Assembly (NCBI RefSeq): GCF_003675855.1 | Contig: NZ_RCIH01000003.1 | Span: 372,001-436,000 of the forward strand | Direction of reading: 5' to 3' | Origin: Halostella salina | Lineage (GTDB): Archaea; Halobacteriota; Halobacteria; Halobacteriales; Natronoarchaeaceae | DNA: 64,000 nucleotides | In this document: in pieces, positions 24,052 through 32,168 of the stretch | How the letters are laid out: each line of letters begins with the position of its first letter | How positions within the stretch are numbered: position 1 is the stretch's first letter | Position numbers and translations under genes: made by a program | The notes under the pieces: generated by a model | The model's database searches: none | What the model was told of the DNA's origin: nothing | The model's input: the letters and a program-made list of their open reading frames with translations, nothing else

Positions 24052-24177
24052 TCGGTCCGCAATACAGCGCGGCCGGTTTAAGATGTGTCGGAACGCACCG
24101 ACCCCCGCAACGGCGTGACTACAGCGGTTCCTGTACTCTCCACAAAGCACCTTATACCGGCTGTGGTAGCACCGGAT

Positions 24178-25296
24178 ATGCCCCCGACATCAAGACGAAC
24201 GACCCTCCGACTCGGCGGCGCGACGCTCGCGGCCGCGCTGGCCGGCTGTCTCGGAAGTGCGGACTCCGGCGACGAAGATACGACCGGCGACGGCGAAGCC
24301 GACGAGCCGGCCGAACTGGTCGACAGCGAGGTACAGCAAGCGCCGTCCGTCGGACGGCTCGGCTGGGACGGCGGCGAGACGACGGCGGACCTCGTCGTCA
24401 TCGACAGCCGGGAACGTGCGGACGCGGCGCTCGGGAGCGGGCTCTCCGACCCGACCCGTAGCTTCGTCGGCGACACTGATTTCGAGACGTCGACGCTGCT
24501 GCTCGTGACCGCGGCCGCGCCGAACGGCTGTTACCGCGAACTGTCCGTGAGCGATGTCTCGCTGGCCGACGGCGCGGTGACGGCCGAGGCGTCCGCGGTC
24601 GACGGAAGCGACGAAAACACGATGTGTACGCAGGCGATCACCTACCCGAGCGCGCTGGTCCGCGCGACGTTCGACGGCGACCCGGTCCCGGAGGCGACGG
24701 TGACCGTCACCGACGGCTGGGGCGAGACGACCGAACTCTCGGCGACGGCCGACGACCCGCTCGGGCCGGACCCCGAGTCGCTGCCCGGCCACGTCCGGCC
24801 CGACGGTGACCCCGAGACGGTGCCTGCGGCGCTGTCCTGCGAGGACGACGGGTTCGAACGCCACCCGGCGGGCTTCGACGAGGACGAACTCGCCTGGGGC
24901 GAGGCGTCCCGCGACGGTACCGATCCGGGGTTCGCGCTGCGCGTCGACGAACTGACCGCCGGCCCCGGCGACGAGGTGGTCGTGCGCCTGACGAACGTCA
25001 GCGACTCGGAACTGTCCACCGGGAACCGGTACAAGTACAACCTGCAGGTGCAAACCGAGGGCGGCTGGCAGGACGTTCGCGGCATCGCCGGCGACGGGGC
25101 GTTCGATTACACGGACGAAGCCGTCTCCCACGCGCCGGGCGAGGGGTTCGAGTGGCGGCTCCCGATGACCGAGGACGGCGTGGTCGAGGACCACCCGAAC
25201 GCGAGCGACCTCGAAGTCTGTCCCGGGCTTCCGGCCGGGCGCTACCGGTTCGTCTACTGGGAGCCGGCCGTCGCCGTGGCCTTCGACCTGCGCTAG
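24178..25296 (+). CDS. Haloarchaeal Tat lipoprotein, unknown function
   Basis: A 372-residue lipoprotein. The start at 24178 opens MPPTSRRTTLRLGGATLAAA with a twin-Arg motif and lipobox ALAGC (Cys at about 24); a TATA-like CTTATACC at 24151-24158 lies about 25 bases upstream. An acidic linker follows, then a domain with STLLLVTAAAPNGCYRELSV and CTQAITYPSALVRATFDG, and a C-terminal Ig-like region (about 260-370) with VVVRLTNVSDSELSTGNRYK and LPAGRYRFVYWEPAVAVAFD. Conserved Cys residues in the middle may form a disulfide. It probably faces the outside; no enzymatic role can be assigned. The 3' end overlaps the convergent gene by four bases. Confidence 0.87.
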   Translation: MPPTSRRTTLRLGGATLAAALAGCLGSADSGDEDTTGDGEADEPAELVDSEVQQAPSVGRLGWDGGETTADLVVIDSRERADAALGSGLSDPTRSFVGDTDFETSTLLLVTAAAPNGCYRELSVSDVSLADGAVTAEASAVDGSDENTMCTQAITYPSALVRATFDGDPVPEATVTVTDGWGETTELSATADDPLGPDPESLPGHVRPDGDPETVPAALSCEDDGFERHPAGFDEDELAWGEASRDGTDPGFALRVDELTAGPGDEVVVRLTNVSDSELSTGNRYKYNLQVQTEGGWQDVRGIAGDGAFDYTDEAVSHAPGEGFEWRLPMTEDGVVEDHPNASDLEVCPGLPAGRYRFVYWEPAVAVAFDLR

Positions 25297-26042
25297 TCGC
25301 GGACCACGGCGGGGCCGTCGCCGCCCTCCGCGACGCGCAGCCCGAGGTCCGCGACCACTGACGCCGTGTGCTCCGGGATGGACAGTTCCGCACGGGTCCG
25401 GGCGCGGACGGTCGAGACGACCGACGCGAGGTCCCGCCCCGTCTCGATCAGGGGGAGCATCGGCAGGTACTCGACCGCGTGCCCGGCGTCCGCCCCGCGG
25501 TTCGTCAGCGTCTCAAGCACCGGCGGCGTGTACGCGCCCTCGAAGTCGACCGGATCGGTGAAGCCGGCGTAGTACGCGCGGCCGGCCTCGCCCGGGCCGA
25601 GAACGACCTCGTTCCGGCGGAGCTTCATCGCCGCCTCGTCTATTTTCGTCCGGTCGACCAGCGGCGCGGCGGGCGAGAGCACCGCCGCCGACTGGACGCT
25701 CTCGGTCTCCAGCAAGTGCGTCACCGTGTTGCCGACCCGGGCGGCCCGGGAGGAGCCGACCTGCACTTCGAACCGGACGTCGTCGGGGCTCCCCAGCGCG
25801 TCCACGACCGCGGCGCGGAGCTGTGCCTCGGCGCTCTCGCCGTCCCACGACGGCAGGTCCTCGTCGTCGCGGTAGTTCACGAGGAGATCCGCGCCGCTGC
25901 CGTCGACCGCCGTGACGGTGTCTTTGAACGTCGCCTCGTAGAGGTCGGCCGCCTCGTCGGCAGAGAGCGGCGACGTGTCCGGGAGCCGGGGCAGTACGAC
26001 GCCCTCGCGGGGCGGGTCGGCGGGGACTGCGACGACTGTCAT
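25293..26042 (-). CDS. DUF2064-like (GT-A fold) hypothetical protein
   Basis: A 249-residue protein. The pattern MTVVAVPADPPREGVVLPRL, then SADEAADLYEATFKDTVTAV, then AVLSPAAPLVDRTKIDEAAM and RNEVVLGPGEAGRAYYAGFT resembles the TIGR04282/DUF2064 proteins, which have a GT-A glycosyltransferase or nucleotidyltransferase-like fold. The normal GxDxP near the middle is SPAAPLVD here, so the metal-binding Asp is not clearly kept. The haloarchaeal version carries an extended C-terminus. Function is unknown and the family call is moderate. Confidence 0.65.
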   Translation of the reverse strand: MTVVAVPADPPREGVVLPRLPDTSPLSADEAADLYEATFKDTVTAVDGSGADLLVNYRDDEDLPSWDGESAEAQLRAAVVDALGSPDDVRFEVQVGSSRAARVGNTVTHLLETESVQSAAVLSPAAPLVDRTKIDEAAMKLRRNEVVLGPGEAGRAYYAGFTDPVDFEGAYTPPVLETLTNRGADAGHAVEYLPMLPLIETGRDLASVVSTVRARTRAELSIPEHTASVVADLGLRVAEGGDGPAVVRD

Positions 26043-26110
26043 GTCCGTGGCTCGGGCGGCCGCTCCCTTAGGTGCGCCGTTTTATTACCTCGGCGCGACG
26101 ATAGGCGTCC

Positions 26111-26302
26111 GTGCACTGGACGAAGCCACTCGCCGGACTCGCGACGCTTCTGACCGCCGTCGCCATCGTCGGCGGACCGGCCGTCCTTGTCCTCGAAACC
26201 ACCCGGACGGCGGCACTGGCGACGGCCGCGCTGGTCGCCGTCCTCGTCGTCGGCTGGACCGCACTCGGCCGACGCGGCGGTGACGAGACGCCGTACTGGT
26301 GA
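26111..26302 (+). CDS. Small two-helix membrane protein
   Basis: A 63-residue protein with a GTG start. Two hydrophobic stretches, PLAGLATLLTAVAIVGGPAV and AALATAALVAVLVVGWTAL, form likely membrane helices, followed by a polar RRGGDETPYW tail. It resembles small conserved haloarchaeal membrane proteins. No function can be assigned. It precedes the acetyltransferase gene by 33 bases but the latter has its own TATA-like element. Confidence 0.65.
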   Translation: MHWTKPLAGLATLLTAVAIVGGPAVLVLETTRTAALATAALVAVLVVGWTALGRRGGDETPYW

Positions 26303-26335
26303 AAGAACTAATACGTTACATTGCTAACGTGTACC

Positions 26336-26872
26336 ATGGCGTTCCTCGAAGGTTCCAGCGTCGAGCTCGTCCCACTGGACCCTGACCGGACGGCTCACGT
26401 CCGGGCCTACGCGCAGTCGCGGACGGACCCGGAGATGCGGACGACGGGCGCGTACGGCGGCACGGTGACCCGGGAGGAGGCCAGCGAGTGGATCGAACGG
26501 AAGCAGTCGACCGAGGCTCCCAACGCGCTGTGTGCGATACGCGTCGCCGGGGATGTCGTCGGCTGGGCCGGATGCACGCTGCAGGACCTGCGTGCCCGGA
26601 CCGCGACGCTCGGGTTCTACGTGCTGCCGGAGGAGCAGGGCAACGGGTACGCGACGGAGGCCATGTCGCTGCTCGTCGACTACGCGTTCGACGAACTGAA
26701 CGCTCACAAGGTCGAAGCGAAGGTCCAGTGTGGTGCCGGTGCCAGCGAGCGCGTGCTGGAAAAGCTCGGGTTCGAACACGAGGGGACCCGCCGGGACCAC
26801 TACTTCAAGGACGGCGAGTACAAGGACATCTGTCTGTGGGGCGCGATGGAGGACGAGATCGACCCGCCGTAA
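26336..26872 (+). CDS. GNAT acetyltransferase, RimJ/RimL type
   Basis: A 178-residue protein whose start MAFLEGSSVELVPLDPDR gives the normal first strand; a TATA-like ACTAATACG lies near 26308. The acetyl-CoA region TATLGFYVLPEEQGNGYATE at about 85-104 holds the Q-x-x-G-x-A loop (EQGNGYA). It is followed by LNAHKVEAKVQCGAGASERV and LEKLGFEHEGTRRDHYFKDG, the RimJ/RimL hallmark. Such enzymes acetylate N-terminal or small-molecule amines. The substrate is unknown. Confidence 0.93.
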   Translation: MAFLEGSSVELVPLDPDRTAHVRAYAQSRTDPEMRTTGAYGGTVTREEASEWIERKQSTEAPNALCAIRVAGDVVGWAGCTLQDLRARTATLGFYVLPEEQGNGYATEAMSLLVDYAFDELNAHKVEAKVQCGAGASERVLEKLGFEHEGTRRDHYFKDGEYKDICLWGAMEDEIDPP

Positions 26873-26906
26873 GGCACCCCGCCGCGTAGCTGTCCTCTCC
26901 TGCTGC

Positions 26907-27539
26907 CTACCGGCTGCGCCGACCCTTCGTCTGCCGGTAGTCGCTGGCCATCAGCTCCGAGAACGACTCGACGAACGTCTGGGTCCGTTCGTCGCTGGCG
27001 TCGCCCGGCGGGACCATCGGGACGAGTTCGAACCCCCGCCCGCGGATCGGCTCGCCGTGGTGCTCGGCGATGTCGAACTCCTCGGCCGGCGTCGTCGTGT
27101 ACTCGGTCGCTATCTCCGCGAGCGCGCGCTCCCCGACGGGAACGATGATCTCCGGGTTTATCATCCGGACCTCGGCGTTGAGGTACGGCTCACAGGTCCG
27201 GATCTCCTCGTCGGTCGGCGGGCGCTCGGGGTCCCGACAGCGCGTGAGATACGTCAGGAAGGCGTTGTGTAGCTCCGGCTCGTCGCTGTCGGCCGGGGAG
27301 GCACAGAGTCCGAGTCGGCGTAGGACCGAGAGGAACGCCTCGCTGTCCGAATCGCCGGTGAAGGGGACGCCCGTCTGGTCCGCGCCCGGACCGGGGCGTT
27401 CGCCGACGAAGACGAAGTCCGCGCCAACGTCGCCGTAGCCGTGGACGACCTGCTCCCGTGTCTCGCAGAGGGCGGGACAGTTCTCGCAGTCCTCGTCCAT
27501 CCCGAACGGGTTCGCGGTGTCCTGCTGGTGTGCGTCCAC
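26907..27539 (-). CDS. Uracil-DNA glycosylase superfamily protein (Fe-S type)
   Basis: A 210-residue family 4/5-like uracil-DNA glycosylase. The N-terminal cluster ligands are in CENCPALC (Cys18, Cys21 and Cys25). Motif 1 is FVGERPGPGADQTGVPF, with the usual GExPG, and the leader PFTGDSDSEAFLSVLRRLGL follows. The helix with Cys in LTRCRDPERPPTDEEIRTCEPYL supplies the other Fe-S residues. Motif 3 normally has HP(S/N); the end here reads VPMVPPGDASD, so the usual His is missing and activity may differ. It removes deaminated cytosine (uracil) from DNA if active. Confidence 0.85.
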   Translation of the reverse strand: MDAHQQDTANPFGMDEDCENCPALCETREQVVHGYGDVGADFVFVGERPGPGADQTGVPFTGDSDSEAFLSVLRRLGLCASPADSDEPELHNAFLTYLTRCRDPERPPTDEEIRTCEPYLNAEVRMINPEIIVPVGERALAEIATEYTTTPAEEFDIAEHHGEPIRGRGFELVPMVPPGDASDERTQTFVESFSELMASDYRQTKGRRSR

Positions 27540-27609
27540 GCGTCAGCCGAGGGGGTCCAGCGTAAAAACGGCCGCGGTGCGCTGCGGCTGCTCGTCCGTC
27601 CCGCGCGTA

Positions 27610-27825
27610 TCAGCGCTCCAGCCCGCCCTGCTCTTTGACGTTCAGGATGTTCCGGACGTTCAGATAGATCTCCTGCGGGTCGGTGTCCTCGTCGGCGTCG
27701 TACAGGTCGCTGACGCGGTAGAGGATCGCCGCGATCTGCTTGCTCTCGGAGCTGTCACCGCGCACGTCGTCAGCGACCGCCCGGAGCGTCTCGACGCGCT
27801 CGGGGTCGGGGTCGAAGTCGGACAT
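27610..27825 (-). CDS. Small conserved haloarchaeal protein
   Basis: A 71-residue soluble protein beginning MSDFDPDPERVETLRAVADD; the 21 extra codons to 27888 are excluded as they overlap the spacer. It is acidic and helical, with ESKQIAAILYRVSDLYD and PQEIYLNVRNILNVKEQGG. No metal motif or membrane span is visible. I recognise it only as a type common in haloarchaea, of unknown function. It lies between the uracil-DNA glycosylase and the Mrp ATPase. Confidence 0.75.
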   Translation of the reverse strand: MSDFDPDPERVETLRAVADDVRGDSSESKQIAAILYRVSDLYDADEDTDPQEIYLNVRNILNVKEQGGLER

Positions 27826-27906
27826 GTCGCCCGCTACGGACGGGGTGGTGTTAACCGCTACGCGACGGGTCCGTGCCTGAACACGCACGCCCCGGCCCGA
27901 GACGGT

Positions 27907-28938
27907 CTACTGCCGGCGGCGCTTGACGATGCCGACGTTGTTGGCGACGCGCTCGGTCATGTCGCGGAACGCCTGGCCCGTCTCGCTGTCCTCGTCCAGC
28001 ACGATGGGTTCGCCCTCGTCGCCGCCGTGGCGCACCGCCGGGTCGAGCGGCACGGAGCCGAGGAACGGCATGTCATTCTCGGCGGCAAAGCGCTCGCCGC
28101 CGCCCTCGCCGAAGATGGGGTGTTCGCCGCCGCAGTCGGGACATTTGAACGTCGCCATGTTCTCGGCGATCCCGAGGACGGGCGTGTCGTGCTTGCCGAA
28201 CATCTCCAGGCCCTTGCGGGCGTCGTCCAGCGCCACCTCCTGGGGCGTCGTGACGATGACGGCCCCGGCGATGGGGACGCTCTGGAGCAGGGTGAGCTGG
28301 GTGTCGCCGGTGCCCGGCGGCAGGTCGACGACCATGTAATCGAGGTGGCCCCACTCCACGTCCTCCCACAGCTGCGTGAGGATCTTGTGGACCATCGGGC
28401 CGCGCCAGATGACGGGGTCGTCCTCGCCGACGAGGAAGGCCATGCTCATCAGCTGCATCCCGTACTGCTCGGGCGGGACGATCGTCTCGTCGGCCGTCGC
28501 CTGTGGCACCTCGTCGGCGTCGACCATCCGCGGCACGTTCGGGCCGTACACGTCGGCGTCGAACAGGCCGACCCGCGCGCCGAGCTTCGACAGCCCGGCC
28601 GCGAGGTTGACGGCGACCGTGCTCTTGCCGACGCCGCCTTTCCCGCTCGCCACGGCGATGATGTTCTCGACGTTGGGCAACACCTGCTCGTCGGCCGAGA
28701 TGCCGTCGTCGACCTCGGCGGAGAGGTCCGCTTCCAGCCCCGCGTCGGCGAGCACCTCGCGCACGCGGTCCGCGATCCCCGTCTCGTTCGGGGAGTACGG
28801 CGCGCCGAGCGCCAGCGACACTCGCGCCGTCTCGCCGTCGACGGTCACGTCGTTGACGAGGTTCAGGGAGACGATGTCGTCGCCGAGGTCCGGGTCCTCG
28901 ACCTCGCGCAACAGGTCGAGCACGTCGTCTGCGTCCAT
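27907..28938 (-). CDS. mrp: Mrp/NBP35 family Fe-S cluster carrier ATPase
   Basis: A 343-residue ApbC/Mrp-type ATPase. Residues 1-85 form a MIP18/DUF59 domain (DDVLDLLREVEDPDLGDDIV). The P-loop deviant Walker A is ASGKGGVGKST at about 92-102, followed by VNLAAGLSKLGARVGLFDAD and VYGPNVPRMV. The later VVDLPPGTGDTQLTLLQSVP matches Walker B and switch regions. A CPDCGG pair near residue 266 may bind the transferred cluster. It acts in cytosolic iron-sulfur cluster assembly as a scaffold or carrier. It is followed on the same strand by an independent small gene. Confidence 0.95.
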   Translation of the reverse strand: MDADDVLDLLREVEDPDLGDDIVSLNLVNDVTVDGETARVSLALGAPYSPNETGIADRVREVLADAGLEADLSAEVDDGISADEQVLPNVENIIAVASGKGGVGKSTVAVNLAAGLSKLGARVGLFDADVYGPNVPRMVDADEVPQATADETIVPPEQYGMQLMSMAFLVGEDDPVIWRGPMVHKILTQLWEDVEWGHLDYMVVDLPPGTGDTQLTLLQSVPIAGAVIVTTPQEVALDDARKGLEMFGKHDTPVLGIAENMATFKCPDCGGEHPIFGEGGGERFAAENDMPFLGSVPLDPAVRHGGDEGEPIVLDEDSETGQAFRDMTERVANNVGIVKRRRQ

Positions 28939-29008
28939 ACCCGGGAATAGGCGCTGATGCGCCGATAAGGGTTTTCGTCCCGTCGGCCCGCCCCCGGCGA
29001 CTCCGCGG

Positions 29009-29629
29009 TCAGCGTCGCCCCGCCTCGATCCGCTCGGCGGCGGCCGCGAACCCCTCGCGCGTGTTCACGTTCTCGAACGTGTCGAGCGAGCCGACCGCCC
29101 GGATGTCGGCCTCGTCGACGGCGACGTAGTCGAGGTCGGCCAGCGCGTCCGCGACCTTGCGGTTTCCCGCGGCGAGGGTATCCTCGCAGGCCGCCGCCAT
29201 CGCCGACGCCCGGTAGACCGCATGGGTCGGCTCGACGTGTTCGCCGCGGCGCGGTACCGCGGCGTCGTGGCCCTCGGCGCGCTCGAACAACAGTGTCGCC
29301 ACGTTCGGGTCGACGAACGGCATGTCGCAGGCGACGACGAGTGCGTACTCGTCGCCGACGGCGCGGAGTCCCGTTCGGATCCCCGCGATCGGCCCCTCGT
29401 CCGGTTCCGGGTCCTCCGCGTACGTCACCGGACGCTCGTACCCCGCCAGCGCCTCCCGGATCGCCGCCGTCTGGTCCGTCCGGCAGTTCACCACCAGGGC
29501 GTCCACGGCGGGCGCTATCCGGTCGGCGACCCGGCGGATCATCGGCGTCCCGGCCAGTTCCGCCACGGCTTTGTCCGCCTCGCCGAACCGCGTCGAGCGC
29601 CCGCCGGCGACGATCACGCCCGTTGACAT
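29009..29629 (-). CDS. mobA: Molybdenum cofactor guanylyltransferase
   Basis: A 206-residue MobA. Start MSTGVIVAGGRSTRFGEADK gives the GGxSxRFG and Lys signature at about residues 9-20; the 25 codons upstream are not used. The GTP-binding and metal region DEYALVVACDMPFVDPNVAT has the invariant Asp near residue 99, and the short acidic loop AEDPEPDEGPIAGIRTGL fits the family. It attaches GMP to molybdopterin. It lies divergent from the second proteasome beta gene; a MoaA gene lies 2.5 kb away. Confidence 0.93.
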   Translation of the reverse strand: MSTGVIVAGGRSTRFGEADKAVAELAGTPMIRRVADRIAPAVDALVVNCRTDQTAAIREALAGYERPVTYAEDPEPDEGPIAGIRTGLRAVGDEYALVVACDMPFVDPNVATLLFERAEGHDAAVPRRGEHVEPTHAVYRASAMAAACEDTLAAGNRKVADALADLDYVAVDEADIRAVGSLDTFENVNTREGFAAAAERIEAGRR

Positions 29630-29680
29630 CGTCCGTGTGTTTCCGTTCCACCCGGGTAACTCACACGGCGAACGCCCCCG

Positions 29681-29698
29681 GCTAAAATATATTTTAGC
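29681..29698. promoter_or_regulatory. Perfect 18-bp palindrome in the mobA-psmB2 spacer
   Basis: GCTAAAATATATTTTAGC reads identically on both strands and sits 36 bases before the psmB2 start and 52 bases before the mobA start. A second A/T-rich stretch TAACATATTT follows at 29699-29708. It contains TATA-like sequence in both directions, so it may be a shared promoter core, an operator, or both. It is far too symmetrical and A/T-rich for the local GC-rich background. Confidence 0.6.
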
Positions 29699-29733
29699 TA
29701 ACATATTTCCCGGGGCGGCCCCGACTGGCTCAC

Positions 29734-30414
29734 ATGGAACGACCCTCCGGGCCGGCGACGGCCCACGGCCGAACGGACGCGACGACAGACCACGGCGACG
29801 GCACCGCGACGGACGCGCCCGTCGCGAAGACCGGCACCACCACCGTCGGCCTCGCAGCCGCCGACGGCGTCGTCCTCGCGGCCGACCGCCGGGCGAGCCT
29901 CGGCGGGCGGTTCGTCGCGAACAAGGGCGTCGACAAGGTCGAGCAGGTCCACCCGACCGCGGCGATGACGCTGTCGGGGTCGGTCGGCGACGCGCAGGCG
30001 GTCGTCCGGCAGATCCGCTCCGAGGCGAGCCTCTACGAGACGCGGCGCGGTCGCCCGATGTCGATGGACGCGCTGGCGCGGGTGACCGGCGACCTGCTCC
30101 GCGGTGCGCCTGTGACCCCCGTGCTCGGCGGGGTTGACGCCGACGGCTCCCACGTCTACGACCTCGACGGCGGGGGCGGCGTGATGGCCGACGACTACGC
30201 CGCGACGGGCAGCGGGATGCAGCTCGCGTACGGCGTCCTCGAACGGCGGTACGACCCGGACGCGAGCCTCGACGACGCGGTCGGCGCTGCGGCCGACGCC
30301 ATCGCCGCCGCCAGCGAACGCGACAACGCCAGCGGGAACGGCGTGCTGGTCGCCCGTGTCACGGACGACGGCGTGACGTTCGAGCCACACGACGACGCGG
30401 CGGAGGTGGCGTAG
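29734..30414 (+). CDS. psmB2: Second 20S proteasome beta subunit (beta2)
   Basis: A 226-residue beta subunit. The propeptide of about 34 residues ends KTG before TTTVGL, so autolysis would expose catalytic Thr35. Other family marks are VVLAADRRASLGGRFVANKG with the catalytic Asp and Lys, SGSVGDAQAVVRQI, and MADDYAATGSGMQLAYGVLE with the conserved SG. It is shorter and more divergent than the beta subunit at 51968-52702; where the second copy has VIATDMRASL this one has VLAADRRASL. Stop and the alpha gene start are adjacent, so both are co-expressed. It probably forms an alternative 20S core. Confidence 0.94.
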   Translation: MERPSGPATAHGRTDATTDHGDGTATDAPVAKTGTTTVGLAAADGVVLAADRRASLGGRFVANKGVDKVEQVHPTAAMTLSGSVGDAQAVVRQIRSEASLYETRRGRPMSMDALARVTGDLLRGAPVTPVLGGVDADGSHVYDLDGGGGVMADDYAATGSGMQLAYGVLERRYDPDASLDDAVGAAADAIAAASERDNASGNGVLVARVTDDGVTFEPHDDAAEVA

Positions 30415-31095
30415 ATGCAGGGACACGATCAGACGGCCTACGACCGCGGCGTCACGGTGTTCTCGCCGGACGGCCGGCTGTATCAGGTTGAGTACGCCCG
30501 CGAGGCAGTCACGCGTGGCCACCCCGTCGTCGGCGTCCGGTACGACGACGGCGTCGCCCTCGCGGCGAACGGCCGAAGGCGCTCGCCGCTCCAGGAGGCC
30601 GACAGCGTCGAGAAGCTCCATGCCGTCGACGACCACCTCGGGATCGCCACCGCGGGCCACGTCGCCGACGCCCGGCGGCTCGTCGACCACGCCCGCGTGA
30701 CCGCCCAGCGCGAGCGCCTGCGCTACGGCGAGCCGATGCCCGTCGAGGCGCTCGCCAAGTCGCTGGCCGACCTCGTGCAGGAGACGACTCAGACCGGCGG
30801 CGCGCGGCCGTTCGGCGCGGCGCTGCTCGTCGCGGGCGTCGACCGGGACGGCCCCGCGCTGTACGAGGTCGACCCCTCCGGCACGCCGACCGGCTGGCGG
30901 GCCGCGGCGGTCGGCGGCGACGGGACGGTCGTCGAACATCTCGAAGGTGCGTACGAGTCGGACCTCGGGGAATCCGGGGCCGTCGAGATCGCGCTGGACG
31001 CGCTCCGGACGGACGCGGATGACGAGCTGTCGGACGAGGACGTGGACGTTGCGACGGTGACGGCGGACGGCTACCGGGCGGGTGCGCTCGACTGA
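30415..31095 (+). CDS. psmA2: Divergent 20S proteasome alpha subunit (alpha2)
   Basis: A 226-residue alpha-type subunit. The alpha N-terminal signature YDRGVTVFSPDGRLYQVEYA is complete (residues 9-28), which in alpha rings forms the gate. The central part departs from canonical alpha: where archaeal alpha1 has a VVLAADKR-like strand this protein has VALAANGRRRSPLQEADSVE, then HLGIATAGHVADARRLVDHA. GGARPFGAALLVAGVDRDG is typical. It starts the base after the beta2 stop. No canonical alpha gene is in the window, so mixed or separate rings cannot be judged. Confidence 0.94.
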   Translation: MQGHDQTAYDRGVTVFSPDGRLYQVEYAREAVTRGHPVVGVRYDDGVALAANGRRRSPLQEADSVEKLHAVDDHLGIATAGHVADARRLVDHARVTAQRERLRYGEPMPVEALAKSLADLVQETTQTGGARPFGAALLVAGVDRDGPALYEVDPSGTPTGWRAAAVGGDGTVVEHLEGAYESDLGESGAVEIALDALRTDADDELSDEDVDVATVTADGYRAGALD

Positions 31096-31106
31096 CCGCG
31101 GAACGC

Positions 31107-32039
31107 TCAGGCCGACGCACCCTCGCTCTCGTCATCGACGGCCGCCGCCTCCGACCCCTCGACGCGCGATTCCTCGGTCACTTCGCTTCGGCCCTCCACC
31201 TCCCGCCGCCGGTGCTCCACGACGGTCGCGTCGCGGGCGACGAACAGCTGTAGCTCCTCGTCGTCAAGCCGGGTCGTCACCCGGACACACCACGGCTCCT
31301 CGGAGACGACGCGCTCGCGCCACTCGTCGCCGACGTTCCACAGCGGCCGGTCGCGCACGTCGCGGCCGTGGTCGTGGTAGAAGGCGACGACCGCGGGGTG
31401 GTTCAGGGTCGCCAGCGTCACCGGACAGCGTAGCCGCGCGCCGCAGGCCTCGCAGGTGAACGTCGCCACCGCGGGCCCCGGGTCGCCCGCCGCCTCCGCT
31501 TCCGCGTCGACCGCGCCGCCACACTCCGGACAGACGCCCTCGGAGAACCCGGCGATCCGGTGGCGGTGATGCACGTCGAATGCCCGCGGCAGGTCGTCGC
31601 CGTGCGTGTCGTGGCCGCTGGGCGGGAAGGGGAGTTCCAGCACCGCCCGGTCACAGGCGTCGCAGGCGACGGTCGTCACGTTGTCAGCGACCGTCGCGAC
31701 AAGCGCCGCCTCGCCACAGAGCGGGCAGTCGTCGTCGAGGGGGATCGGGTCGCTGTCCACGCTCTCGGTGTACGTCCCGGCCGCGACGGCGCGGGCGACG
31801 CGGAGCCCGGCGTAGGTGAGTTCGTACGACTCCTCGTCCTTCCGGACGTAGCGGTCGGTCAGCTGCCGGAGGTGGTACGAGAAGCCCGCCGTCGTGTCGA
31901 CATCGGTCGCCTCGAACAGCTCCGAGAACGACCGGCTGGTCGGTCGCCCCTCGTCGTCGACGAGCGCGCGCAGCGCCCTGAGACGCGGCTCGCTTCCGAG
32001 CGCCTCGAACGCGGCGTCGGCACCGGCGGGGTCGTCCAT
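31107..32039 (-). CDS. ArsR-like winged-helix protein with zinc ribbons
   Basis: A 310-residue protein. Residues 1-85 form a winged-helix domain (FEALGSEPRLRALRALVDDE and TAGFSYHLRQLTDRYVRKDE). Then come zinc ribbons: CPLCG paired with CDACD, and CPECG paired with CEACG. A further beta-rich region with FYHDHGRDVRDRPLWNVGDE and an acidic, low-complexity tail follow. This HTH plus double-ribbon layout is found in haloarchaeal proteins of unknown target. The start at 32039 is chosen; the much longer frame upstream is antisense to moaA. It is divergent from moaA. Confidence 0.87.
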   Translation of the reverse strand: MDDPAGADAAFEALGSEPRLRALRALVDDEGRPTSRSFSELFEATDVDTTAGFSYHLRQLTDRYVRKDEESYELTYAGLRVARAVAAGTYTESVDSDPIPLDDDCPLCGEAALVATVADNVTTVACDACDRAVLELPFPPSGHDTHGDDLPRAFDVHHRHRIAGFSEGVCPECGGAVDAEAEAAGDPGPAVATFTCEACGARLRCPVTLATLNHPAVVAFYHDHGRDVRDRPLWNVGDEWRERVVSEEPWCVRVTTRLDDEELQLFVARDATVVEHRRREVEGRSEVTEESRVEGSEAAAVDDESEGASA

Positions 32040-32168
32040 GCGCCTCTTTGGCACCCGACGGGTCATAAGCGCTGTGCGACGGCGCTCGCCGGCTGAGTAA
32101 CTGAAACTGGTTTCGAAACGGCTGTGTTCGACGGCGGATTTAATAACTCCCGGTGGCAACCCTGTGGT

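Noticed and set aside
23661-24150. Several short frames across the tRNA-Ser region
   Set aside because: They read through the tRNA and its partial copies, so they are not protein genes.
26907-27539. DNA polymerase-linked family or hydrolase for the Fe-S protein
   Set aside because: The GExPG motif and Cys pattern match the uracil-DNA glycosylase superfamily.
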